Source: Caulobacter ginsengisoli (GTDB lineage: Bacteria; Pseudomonadota; Alphaproteobacteria; Caulobacterales; Caulobacteraceae). From it: DNA of 64,000 nt. The notes below the pieces were generated by a model. It saw only the letters and a program-made list of their open reading frames with translations, had not been told where the DNA came from and ran no database searches. Positions 52,033 through 60,342 of the stretch are shown in pieces. The number at the start of each line of letters is the position of its first letter. Position 1 is the stretch's first letter. The stretch lies in NCBI RefSeq assembly GCF_030814835.1, contig NZ_JAUSVS010000015.1:1-64000 (forward strand), in the 5' to 3' direction. The position numbers were made by a program, and so were the translations under genes.

Positions 52033-52871
52033 GCCGCAACCGTCTAGACCGCCGCTTCGCCGAGCTGGCGAAGGAAGGGCGCGCCGCCTTCGTCGCCTAC
52101 ATCATGGCCGGCGACCCCAACGCCGCCACGGCCCAGGCCATCCTGGACGGCCTGCCCGCCGCCGGGGCCGATGTCATCGAGCTGGGCCTGCCCTTCTCCG
52201 ATCCGATGGCCGAGGGCCCGACCATCCAGCGGGCCGCCCAGCGGGCCCTGAAGGCCGGCATGACCGTCGCCGGGACGCTGGCCATGGTCGCCCAGTTCCG
52301 GCGGCGCGACGCCGACACCCCCATCGTGCTGATGGGCTATCTCAATCCGATCCTCTCCAAGGGCTATGAGCGCTTCGCCGCCGAGGCGCACCTTGCCGGG
52401 GTCGACGGCCTGATCATGGTCGACTGCCCGCCGGAAGAGGCCGACCCGCTGGCCGACGCCCTGGAGGCGCACGATATCAGCTTGGTGCGGCTGGCGACGC
52501 CGACCACGGACGACAAGCGCCTGCCGGCCGTGGTCCGCCGGGCCTCGGGCTTTGTCTATTACGTCTCGGTGGCCGGGGTGACCGGGGTCAAGCTGGCCGA
52601 CGCCGACACCGTGGCGCCCGCCGTGGCGCGGGTGAAGGCGGCCAGCGGGCTGCCGGTGGCGGTGGGGTTTGGCATCCGTACGCCTGAGAAGGCGGCCGAG
52701 GTGGCCCGGGTGGCCGACGGGGTGGTCGTCGGTTCGGCCCTGGTTGATGAAATAGCAGGCGGTCTGGACGAAATTTCCGGGGCGCCGAACGAAAACGTGA
52801 CCGAGAGAGTTCTTTCCTTGGCCGCCGCACTGGCTAAGGCTGTGCGTTCGGCGCGAGTCAGGACCGCTTGA
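52029..52871 (+). CDS. trpA: Tryptophan synthase alpha chain
   Basis: The 280-residue TIM-barrel protein cleaves indole-glycerol phosphate. ELGLPFSDPMAEGPTIQRA has the catalytic acidic residue, GLIMVDCPPEEAD the second, and VSVAGVTGVK the phosphate site. It begins with TTG 52029 within the end of trpB and accD follows after 12 bp. Confidence 0.97.
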   Translation: MSRNRLDRRFAELAKEGRAAFVAYIMAGDPNAATAQAILDGLPAAGADVIELGLPFSDPMAEGPTIQRAAQRALKAGMTVAGTLAMVAQFRRRDADTPIVLMGYLNPILSKGYERFAAEAHLAGVDGLIMVDCPPEEADPLADALEAHDISLVRLATPTTDDKRLPAVVRRASGFVYYVSVAGVTGVKLADADTVAPAVARVKAASGLPVAVGFGIRTPEKAAEVARVADGVVVGSALVDEIAGGLDEISGAPNENVTERVLSLAAALAKAVRSARVRTA

Positions 52872-52883
52872 GGCGACTGAGCG

Positions 52884-53798
52884 ATGGCTATGGCTGACCA
52901 CAAGAACGACAAGCCGGGCAAAGGCCCGGGCCGCGAGAGCTGGCTGGCCCGCATCGCGCCCGGCGTGCGCGGCGCGTTCACCCGTCGGGAGACGCCCGAG
53001 AACCTCTGGGTCAAATGCCCCGACACCGGCGAGATGATCTATCGCCCCGACCTGGAGGCCGCCCAGTGGGTGACCCCGGCCGGCCGGCATATGCGTATCG
53101 GCCCGACGCAACGGTTTAAATACACCTTCGACAACGCGACGTTCGAGGTGCTGCCGACCCCGGCGGTATTCGAGGACCCGCTGAAATTCTCCGACGGCAA
53201 GTCCTACAAGGACCGCCTCAGCGCCGCCCGCAAGGCGACCGGCGAGACCGACGCGGTGGCCATCGCCGCCGGGACCATCGGCGGCCAGGGCGCGGTGGTG
53301 CTGGTCCAGGACTTCGCCTTCATGGGCGGCTCGCTGGGCATGGCGGCCGGTGAGAGCTTCATCGCCGCCGCCCGGGCCGCGCAGGAACGCCAGGTTCCGC
53401 TGGTCGCCTTCACCGCCGCCGGCGGGGCGCGGATGCAGGAGGGGGCCCTGTCGCTGATGCAGATGGCCCGCACCACCCTGGCCATCCAGGAACTGAAACA
53501 AGCCAAGCTGCCCTACATCGTGGTGCTGACCGATCCGACCACGGGCGGGGTGACGGCCAGCTACGCCATGCTGGGCGATATCCATCTGGCCGAGCCGGGC
53601 GCGCTGATCGCCTTCGCCGGGCCCCGCGTCATCGAGCAGACCATCCGCGAGACCCTGCCGCCGGGCTTCCAGCGTTCGGAATACCTGGTCGAAAAGGGCA
53701 TGGTCGACCGGGTGACCCCGCGCAGCGAGCTGCCGGCGGTGCTGGGTTCGATCCTCAAGACCTTGATGCTGGGCCGCGGTCGTTCGATCGCGGCTTAA
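52884..53798 (+). CDS. accD: Acetyl-CoA carboxylase carboxyltransferase beta subunit
   Basis: The 304-residue protein has NLWVKCPDTGEMIYRPDLEAAQWVTPAGRHMRI, FKDRLSAARKATGE-type (YKDRLSAARK), GGSLGMAAGESFI, AAGGARMQEGALSLMQMA and the end DRVTPRSELPAVLGS. It transfers the carboxyl group to acetyl-CoA in malonyl-CoA synthesis. The zinc-ribbon cysteines of E. coli AccD are reduced to one (CPDT, VTPAG), a pattern known in alphaproteobacteria. A paralogue follows 40 bp later. Confidence 0.95.
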   Translation: MAMADHKNDKPGKGPGRESWLARIAPGVRGAFTRRETPENLWVKCPDTGEMIYRPDLEAAQWVTPAGRHMRIGPTQRFKYTFDNATFEVLPTPAVFEDPLKFSDGKSYKDRLSAARKATGETDAVAIAAGTIGGQGAVVLVQDFAFMGGSLGMAAGESFIAAARAAQERQVPLVAFTAAGGARMQEGALSLMQMARTTLAIQELKQAKLPYIVVLTDPTTGGVTASYAMLGDIHLAEPGALIAFAGPRVIEQTIRETLPPGFQRSEYLVEKGMVDRVTPRSELPAVLGSILKTLMLGRGRSIAA

Positions 53799-53838
53799 GT
53801 TTTTCCAAAGCCGCGCGGGGGCGTCGGCGGGGGGATGC

Positions 53839-54729
53839 ATGTCGAGTAAAGATCGCAAGCCGTCGAGGCCTGACGAAACCCCGGAAAGCGGAAACTGGCT
53901 GTCGCGCACCGCGCCGGGCGTGCGCCGGATGCTGGCGCGCCGCGAAACGCCGGACGAGCTGTGGGTCAAATGCCCCGATACGGCTGAGATGATCTACCGC
54001 CCCGACCTGGAGGCCGCCCTGTGGGTGACCCCGGCCGGCCGGCACATGCGTATCGCCCCGGCGCTGCGGCTGGCTTTCACCTTCGACGATGGGGTCTATG
54101 AGCGGCTGGAGACGCCGCGCGCGCCCCAGGACCCGCTCGGCTTCCCCGACAAGACATCCTATCCCGACAAGCTCCTGGCCGCCCGCAAGGCCAGCGGCGA
54201 GGACGAGGCCATGGCGCTCGCCGCCGGGACCATCGGCGGACAGCGGGCCGTGGTGGCGGTGCAGAACTTCGCCTTCATGGGCGGCTCGCTCAGCCCGGCG
54301 GTCGGCGAGGCCTTCATCGCCGGGGCCCGGGAAGCGGTGGCCCGCAAGGCCGCCTTCATCGTCTTCACCGCCTCGGGCGGGGCCCGCATGCAGGAAGGCA
54401 CGCTGTCGCTGATGCAGCTGGCCCGCACCACCCTGGCCATCCAGGAACTGAAACGCGCCCGCCTGCCCTACATCGTCGTCCTGACCGACCCGACCACGGC
54501 CGGGGTGATGGCCAGCTACGCCATGCTGGGCGACATCCACATCGCCGAGCCGGGGGCGTTGATCGCCTTTACGGGCGCGCGGGTGATCAAGCAGACCATC
54601 GGCCAGACTCTGCCCGAGGGCTACCAGACCGCCGAATTCCTCGAGGACCACGGGGTGATCGACAGGATCGTGCCGCGCGGGGAGATGGCGGCGACGCTGG
54701 GGTCGATCCTGCGGGTGCTGCTGAAATAA
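53839..54729 (+). CDS. Second AccD-type carboxyltransferase paralogue
   Basis: The 296-residue protein is a close tandem copy of the preceding accD. WVKCPDTAEMIYRPDLEAA, ASGGARMQEGTLSLMQLART, LPYIVVLTDPTTAGVMASYAML and AEPGALIAFTGARVIKQTI match it block by block, while the N-terminal 30 residues and the C-terminus differ. All catalytic motifs are present, so it is probably active. It may be a second subunit used under other conditions or with another acyl-CoA. It precedes the family D repeat. Confidence 0.88.
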   Translation: MSSKDRKPSRPDETPESGNWLSRTAPGVRRMLARRETPDELWVKCPDTAEMIYRPDLEAALWVTPAGRHMRIAPALRLAFTFDDGVYERLETPRAPQDPLGFPDKTSYPDKLLAARKASGEDEAMALAAGTIGGQRAVVAVQNFAFMGGSLSPAVGEAFIAGAREAVARKAAFIVFTASGGARMQEGTLSLMQLARTTLAIQELKRARLPYIVVLTDPTTAGVMASYAMLGDIHIAEPGALIAFTGARVIKQTIGQTLPEGYQTAEFLEDHGVIDRIVPRGEMAATLGSILRVLLK

Positions 54730-54734
54730 AAGAA

Positions 54735-54887
54735 CCCTTCCTCCTCGATGGAGGAAGGGCAGGGTTGGTGGTGTGCGCTCGGAGCCTGGGTGAAAAGCTC
54801 AGGGTGGCGACCACGCCTCCCCGCGCTCTTCCGGAAGCGCTGTGCCACCACCACCATCCCCGCCCTTCCTCCATCGAGGAGGAAGGG
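54735..54887. repeat. Inverted repeat (family D)
   Basis: Two hairpins made of CCCTTCCTC/GAGGAAGGG units stand at the ends, 54735-54759 and 54863-54887. The inner arms GGTGGTGTG and its partner CACCACCACC lie between them, with a variable core. It begins 6 bp after the second accD stop and ends 62 bp before folC. The plan resembles that of families B and C. Confidence 0.75.
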
Positions 54888-54949
54888 AGTCTCTTTTCTT
54901 TGACGCCTCGTGCGAGCAAAACCGCCTCCTCGCTGAGGGGATTCGCGCG

Positions 54950-56266
54950 ATGTCCGACCACCTGCTGCCGCATGACGCCGCGCTGGAGCGGCTGCGGCGG
55001 CTGCATCCCAAGGTCATCGACCTGTCGCTGGAGCGGATGGCGCGGCTGTGCCGGGATCTGGGCGATCCGCAGGACCGCCTGCCGCCGGTGATCCATGTGG
55101 CCGGCACCAACGGCAAGGGCTCGACCGTCGCCTATCTGCGGGCCATCGCCGAGGCGGCGGGGCTGAGGGTGCATGTCTTCACCTCGCCGCACCTGGTGCG
55201 GTTCGTCGAGCGTATCCGGCTGGCCGGGACCTTGATCACGTCACAGGCCCTGGCCGATCTGCTGGACCGCGTCGAAGAGGCCAACGCCGGCCAGAGCATC
55301 ACCTTCTTCGAATTCGTCACCGCCGCGGCCTTCCTGGCCTTCGCCGAGACCCCGGCGGACCTCTGCATCGTCGAGGTGGGGCTGGGCGGCTCGCTGGACG
55401 CCAGCAATGTCATCAGCCGGCCGGCGGTCAGCGTGATCGCGCCGGTGGACCTGGACCACAAGGAGTTCCTGGGCGAGGACCTGGCCCAGATCGCCGGCGA
55501 GAAGGCCGGGATCATCAAGCCCGGCTGTCCGGCGGTGAGCGCCCGCCAGCGGCCGGAGGCGCAAGAGGTCATCGAGGCGCGGGCGGCGGCCATGGGCGCG
55601 CCGTTGACCCAGATGGGCGTGGCGTTCGACGCCTGGGCCCCGGGTGGACGGCTGCTGGTGCAGACTGAGGACCGGCTGCTCGACCTGCCGCTGCCGGCGC
55701 TGCCGGGACCGCACCAGATCGCCAATGCGGGGCTGGCGGTCATGGCGGCCCTGACCCTGGGCGATCCGCGCATCGACGAGGCGGCCATCGGCAAGGGGAT
55801 TGCTTCGGCGGTCTGGCCGGCCCGGTTCCAACGGCTGACCGCCGGGCCGTTCGGCGACAAGGCCAGGGCGGCCGGGACCGATCTTTGGCTGGACGGCGGC
55901 CACAACCCGCACGCGGCCCGCGCCTTGGCCGACACCATCGCCGAGCTCACGGCTCGCGACGGCCGCTCGGCGGTGCTGATCCTGGGGCTGCTGGCCAACA
56001 AGGACGCCGACGGGGTGCTGGCGGCGTTCGCGGGGTCGGGCGTGCGGGTGCTGGCCATCCCGTTCGAAGCCGAGGCGGCGGGGCCACCCGAGCGGCTGGT
56101 GGAAGCGGCGGAGAAGGTCGGGGTGCAGGCGCAGGCCTGCCAAAACGTCGAGGCGGCCCTGGACCTGGCGCTCAGCCTGCCCGGGCCGCCCCACGTGGTG
56201 ATCGGCGGATCGCTCTATCTGGCGGGGGAGATCCTGGCGCTGAGCGAGGAGACGTGGCCGAGGTGA
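54950..56266 (+). CDS. folC: Folylpolyglutamate synthase/dihydrofolate synthase
   Basis: The 438-residue Mur-ligase-like enzyme has HVAGTNGKGSTVAYL for ATP, the HLVRFVERIRL and FFEFVTAAAFLAF blocks, and the catalytic Lys/Asp region ASNVISRPAVSVIAPVDLDHKEFLGE. It makes and elongates the glutamyl tail of folates. ATG 54950 fits the family; an upstream open frame to 54842 lies in the family D repeat and is not homologous. The gene is followed at once by family B copy 2. Confidence 0.95.
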   Translation: MSDHLLPHDAALERLRRLHPKVIDLSLERMARLCRDLGDPQDRLPPVIHVAGTNGKGSTVAYLRAIAEAAGLRVHVFTSPHLVRFVERIRLAGTLITSQALADLLDRVEEANAGQSITFFEFVTAAAFLAFAETPADLCIVEVGLGGSLDASNVISRPAVSVIAPVDLDHKEFLGEDLAQIAGEKAGIIKPGCPAVSARQRPEAQEVIEARAAAMGAPLTQMGVAFDAWAPGGRLLVQTEDRLLDLPLPALPGPHQIANAGLAVMAALTLGDPRIDEAAIGKGIASAVWPARFQRLTAGPFGDKARAAGTDLWLDGGHNPHAARALADTIAELTARDGRSAVLILGLLANKDADGVLAAFAGSGVRVLAIPFEAEAAGPPERLVEAAEKVGVQAQACQNVEAALDLALSLPGPPHVVIGGSLYLAGEILALSEETWPR

Positions 56267-56275
56267 TCCTGAAAA

Positions 56276-56442
56276 TCCTCGCCCCTTGGGCGAGGGGGAC
56301 CACGAAGTGGTGGAGTGGGCTCTTGGGAGCACACGGCGTTCCAAGCACGCCCACACCGACAGTGCTAAATCCTGACGCACCGTGTGCTCTCAAGAGCCCA
56401 CTCCGTCGGCTTCGCCGCCACCTCGCCCAAGGGGCGAGGAAT
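56276..56442. repeat. Family B inverted repeat, copy 2
   Basis: The ends are CCTCGCCCCTTGGGCGAGG and its complement. Left of centre is a CCAC-gaa-GTGG hairpin and right of centre GGCTTCGCC, with the inner arms GGGCTCTTGGGAGCACACGG and CCGTGTGCTCTCAAGAGCCC. It lies between convergent folC and trxA. The small hairpins are swapped relative to the copy at 63381-63552, so the copies are in opposite orientation. Confidence 0.85.
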
Positions 56443-56462
56443 GCTTTTTGGTCCCTCGGCCT

Positions 56463-56813
56463 TTACGCCGCCGCGGACCCAGACCCGGCGCTGATCCCGG
56501 CCTCGTTGAGCCATTCCAGGATCTTCTGCTTGGGCATGGCGCCGACCTTCATCGAGGCCATCTGGCCGCCCCGGAACAGCATCATGGTCGGGATGCCGCG
56601 CACGCCATAGCGCGAGGGGGTGGTGGGGCTTTCCTCGATGTTGAGCTTGGCGATGGTGACATGGTCGCCCAGCTCCTCGGCCAGCTGCTCCAGGGCCGGG
56701 GCGATCTGCTTGCAGGGGCCGCACCATTCGGCCCAGAAATCGACCAGCACGGGCTTGTCGGCCTGCAGGACGTCGCGCTCGAAGGTCTCGTCGCTCACCT
56801 TGACGGTGCTCAT
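56463..56813 (-). CDS. trxA: Thioredoxin 1
   Basis: The 116-residue redox protein has VDFWAEWCGPCKQIAPALE with the CGPC active site and YGVRGIPTMMLF with the cis-proline. A short Ala/Ser tail is added at the C-terminus. It reduces ribonucleotide reductase and other cytoplasmic enzymes. It is convergent with folC and lies 70 bp downstream of addA in the same direction. Confidence 0.96.
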   Translation of the reverse strand: MSTVKVSDETFERDVLQADKPVLVDFWAEWCGPCKQIAPALEQLAEELGDHVTIAKLNIEESPTTPSRYGVRGIPTMMLFRGGQMASMKVGAMPKQKILEWLNEAGISAGSGSAAA

Positions 56814-56883
56814 AGGGTGCTCCTTGGCGATGGATTCGCCACACGAACTCAGAGACGACGATGTAGGGAGCCGGGCCGCCGCG

Positions 56884-59800
56884 TCAACCGGCGCCGGGCA
56901 GCGTGGCCAGGGCCTGGGCCCTCACTTCTTCTGACAAAGGCATGAGTTTTGGACCGTCCGTCCACACCAGGGCCGCCTGGATCGCCCGGCCCGGGAAGAC
57001 CTCGGCCAGGATGGCGCCATAGAGGGCCAGCTGGGCGATGTAGGACGGATCGACGCCGGCGACATCGGCTGGCGCGGGGCGGTTGGTCTTGTAGTCCACG
57101 ACCAGGACACGTTTCGGGGTGATGCGCAGGCGGTCCACCCGGCCGGAGATGGCGAGGCCGGCGGGGAGGCCGGGGGCGGAGCCGGCCAGGGCCACTTCGG
57201 CGCGCGAGCCCGGGCCGAACACCTCCGCGAAATCGGGATGGTCGAGCACCCCGAAGGCCGCCTCGATCATCTCGGCGCGCTGAGCGTCGGTGAGGTCGGG
57301 TTCGCGGGCCAGCAGCTGGTCGGCGGCGGCGTGGCGTTCGGCGGGGGCGAGGTCGGGGAGGAGCTGTAAGAGGCGGTGGATCAGGTCGCCGCGCCGGAAG
57401 CGGTCCAAACCCGCCTGGCGCGACAGCGGCGAGGGGGCGGGCAGGCGCGAGCGGCTGGCGGCCTGGGAGGGCGAGGCCCAGGCCAGGGCGGCCGATTCGG
57501 TGGGGGCGGGGGCGTTCAGCCAGGCGGGCTGGGCAGCTTCCAGAGGCAGTTCGCCGGCGACCGCCGCCATCGGCTGGGGATCGGGGCCGAAGCGCTGGAA
57601 CAGGAAGCCATCGGCCGTGGCGACCGGGTGGACGTCGCCGGCGATGTCGCCGTGGGCGAAGGCCTCGCTCATGGCGCCATACCAGCCGGTGGGGGCGGCG
57701 CCCTCGCGCTGGCGGGCGGGCTTGCGGCCGCAGAGGACCAGGCGGTCGCGGGCCCGCGTCAGGGCGACATAGAGCAGGCGCCAGGATTCCCCCAGCTCGC
57801 GGTCGGCGCGGCGGCGGCGGGCGGCGGCGCTGGCCTCGCAGTCGTCGGCGGCGCGGGGGGCCCAGAGGAAGCCCAGGCCGTCCTCGGTCTCCATCAGCGG
57901 CGAGCCGCGCGCGACGCCCTGCATGGTGGTCTCGGGCAGGAAGACGATGGGCGCCTCCAGCCCCTTGGCCCCGTGGGCGGTCATCACCCGCACCTCGTCG
58001 CCCCCGGCCTCCATCTCGCGCTTGACCGAGATGTCGAGGCCCTCGAAGGCGGCGGCGAGGCGTTCGAGGTCCAGAACGCCCTGCTGCTCGGCGCCGAGCG
58101 CGCGGGCCAGGAACTCCTCGATGACGTCGGCGGCCTCCGAGCCCAGGCGGGTGACCATGCGGGCCCGGGCCGTGTGGCCCTCGGCGTCGCGCAGGCCCAG
58201 CACCCGGCTGTAGAAGTCGAAGGGCGGCAGGTCGGCCAGGTCCAGGGCGGCGCGCAGGAAGGTGAGGGCCTCGGTGTTGCGGCCCGATTGCAGCCGGTCC
58301 CAGAGGCTCTCGCGCTTGCGGGGCTTGGCCAGGGCATAGAGCTGGTCGTCGTCGAAGCCGCAGAGCGGGCTCTTGAGCAGGGCCGCCAGGGTCAGGTCGT
58401 CGGCGGGGAACTGGACGAACCTGGCCAGGGCCATCAGGTCGTCGAAGGCGATATGGGCCGACAGGGTCAGGCGGTCGGCGCCGGCCACCGGGACGCCGGC
58501 CTGGCGCAGGGCGCGGATGATGTCCTCGAACAGGGCCCGGCGGCGGCGGACCAGGACGATGACGTCGCCGTAGCGGGCCGGGCGCCAGGCCTGGGTCTCC
58601 TTGTCGAACACCCGGTCGCCGGCCTGGACCAGGCGGCGGATCTCGCCGGCGATGCGGGCGGCCAGGCGCCGGTGGGCGCTGGTCTCGGACTCCAGGTCGA
58701 GGGGGGCGGTCCAGGCGGTGCGCTCCTCGGTCTCCGGCTCCTCCTCCAGCGGCCAGAGGTCGACGCAGCCGGCGTGGTCGGCGCGGAAGGGCTCGTGGAC
58801 GAGGACCTCGTCGCCTTCCGGCGGTTTGACGCCAATGCGGGTGTCGGGCTTGGTGAAGAGGGCGTCGACGAAGCGCAGCACCTCCGGGGTCGAGCGGTAG
58901 GAGACCCGCAGCGGCACGGCCTCGGCCCGGCGCTCGGCCTGGCGGATCAGGGCGACATAGGCCTTGGTCTCGCTGAGCAGCCGCTCGGGATCGGCGCCCT
59001 GGAAGCTGTAGATCGACTGCTTGTCGTCGCCGACCACGAACAGGGTGCGGTTCAGGGCGCCGGCCGGCCGGGCCTTGCCGGCCCCGGAGAAGAATTCCTC
59101 GGTCAGGGCCTTAGCGATCAGCCACTGCTCGGCGGCGGTGTCCTGGGCCTCGTCGATGAGCACGTGCTCCAGGCCCCCGTCCAGCTTGTAGAGCACCCAG
59201 GGCGCGCCGGGCGAGGCGGCGACCAGGTCACGGGCCTTGGCGATCAGGTCGGTGAAGTCGAGCACGCCCCGCGCCTGCTTGGCCTGGCGATAGGCGAGGC
59301 CATAGGCGTAGGCGAGGGAAAGGACGGCGGTGGTGTCCTCGGCCACCCTGGCGGCGCGGATCCATTCGCGGGCGGCCTCCAGCCGCTCCTGTTCGATGAG
59401 GAGGCGCTGGCGCAGGTCCTCGCGGCTCTTGAGGCCGGAAGTCTTGGCCATCCAGGCCACCGGCGTTCCGGCCCCGCCCTGGGTGAAAAAGATGGCCAGC
59501 ATGGCGTCCAGGGTTGGGCTCGGGCTTTCCAGCACCGCGGCCATCAGGGCGGCGTTCCTGGCGTCGGTGGCCGTGCCGCCGGCCAGGACGCCGGCGACCG
59601 CCTGCCAGAGCGGCCGGTCCAGCTCGTCGATCGCCCGGTCGATCAGGGCCTGGACGCTGGCCGGGGCGTCGAAGCCGCAGCGGGCCCAGACGTCGGTTTC
59701 CACCCCTTCCAGCCCCTTGCCGGCCAGGTAGGCGGCCAGGGCTTCGCGCTTGTCCTCGAAGGTGCGGAAGAGGCCCTCGAAGGCCTGGTAGTCGAGGGAT

Positions 59801-60342
59801 ACGGCGAGGCGCGCATAGGCCTCGGCGATGGTCTGGTCGGTGGTCAGGACGAATCTGGCCAGGCGCGTGCGGGCCTCGGCGGCGACCAGGACGGCGGCGG
59901 CGTCGTCCATCACCTCGAAGCTGGGCGAGACCCCGGCCTCCAGGGGGAAGCGGCGGAGAAGCTGTTCGCAGAAGGCGTGGATGGTCTGGATCTTCAGCCC
60001 GCCGGGGGTTTCCAGGGCGCGGGCGAAGAGGCGGCGGGCTTCGGAGAGGTCCTGGCCGGGCTCTGCCCCCAGCCTGGCCAGTTCGTCGATCAGCCGCTCG
60101 TCCGGTGCGACCGACCAGCCGCCCAGCAGCTTGAACAGCCGCCCCTGCATCTCGGCGGCGGCGGCCTTGGTGTAGGTCACGCAGAGAATGGCCGAGGGCG
60201 GCACGCCCGCGAGCAGCAGCCTCGCCACCCGGTCGATCAGGGTCTTGGTCTTGCCCGAGCCGGCATTGGCGGTGACGAAGGCGTTGACGGCCGGGTCGGC
60301 GGCCAGGGCCTGGGCCCGATCAATGAGGGTGGGGTCGATCAT
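56884..60342 (-). CDS. addA: Double-strand-break repair helicase-nuclease AddA
   Basis: The 1152-residue protein has superfamily I helicase motifs: ANAGSGKTKTLIDRV (motif I), VLIDEAQDTAAEQ (II), VVGDDKQSIYSFQGADPE (III), MTAHGAKGLEAPIVFLPE (V) and ALTRARDRLVLCG (VI). A C-terminal PD-(D/E)xK nuclease ends with VLVVDYKTNRP. With AddB it resects DNA ends before RecA loading. It overlaps addB by 4 bp (ATGA). The size is normal for the alphaproteobacterial type. Confidence 0.95.
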   Translation of the reverse strand: MIDPTLIDRAQALAADPAVNAFVTANAGSGKTKTLIDRVARLLLAGVPPSAILCVTYTKAAAAEMQGRLFKLLGGWSVAPDERLIDELARLGAEPGQDLSEARRLFARALETPGGLKIQTIHAFCEQLLRRFPLEAGVSPSFEVMDDAAAVLVAAEARTRLARFVLTTDQTIAEAYARLAVSLDYQAFEGLFRTFEDKREALAAYLAGKGLEGVETDVWARCGFDAPASVQALIDRAIDELDRPLWQAVAGVLAGGTATDARNAALMAAVLESPSPTLDAMLAIFFTQGGAGTPVAWMAKTSGLKSREDLRQRLLIEQERLEAAREWIRAARVAEDTTAVLSLAYAYGLAYRQAKQARGVLDFTDLIAKARDLVAASPGAPWVLYKLDGGLEHVLIDEAQDTAAEQWLIAKALTEEFFSGAGKARPAGALNRTLFVVGDDKQSIYSFQGADPERLLSETKAYVALIRQAERRAEAVPLRVSYRSTPEVLRFVDALFTKPDTRIGVKPPEGDEVLVHEPFRADHAGCVDLWPLEEEPETEERTAWTAPLDLESETSAHRRLAARIAGEIRRLVQAGDRVFDKETQAWRPARYGDVIVLVRRRRALFEDIIRALRQAGVPVAGADRLTLSAHIAFDDLMALARFVQFPADDLTLAALLKSPLCGFDDDQLYALAKPRKRESLWDRLQSGRNTEALTFLRAALDLADLPPFDFYSRVLGLRDAEGHTARARMVTRLGSEAADVIEEFLARALGAEQQGVLDLERLAAAFEGLDISVKREMEAGGDEVRVMTAHGAKGLEAPIVFLPETTMQGVARGSPLMETEDGLGFLWAPRAADDCEASAAARRRRADRELGESWRLLYVALTRARDRLVLCGRKPARQREGAAPTGWYGAMSEAFAHGDIAGDVHPVATADGFLFQRFGPDPQPMAAVAGELPLEAAQPAWLNAPAPTESAALAWASPSQAASRSRLPAPSPLSRQAGLDRFRRGDLIHRLLQLLPDLAPAERHAAADQLLAREPDLTDAQRAEMIEAAFGVLDHPDFAEVFGPGSRAEVALAGSAPGLPAGLAISGRVDRLRITPKRVLVVDYKTNRPAPADVAGVDPSYIAQLALYGAILAEVFPGRAIQAALVWTDGPKLMPLSEEVRAQALATLPGAG

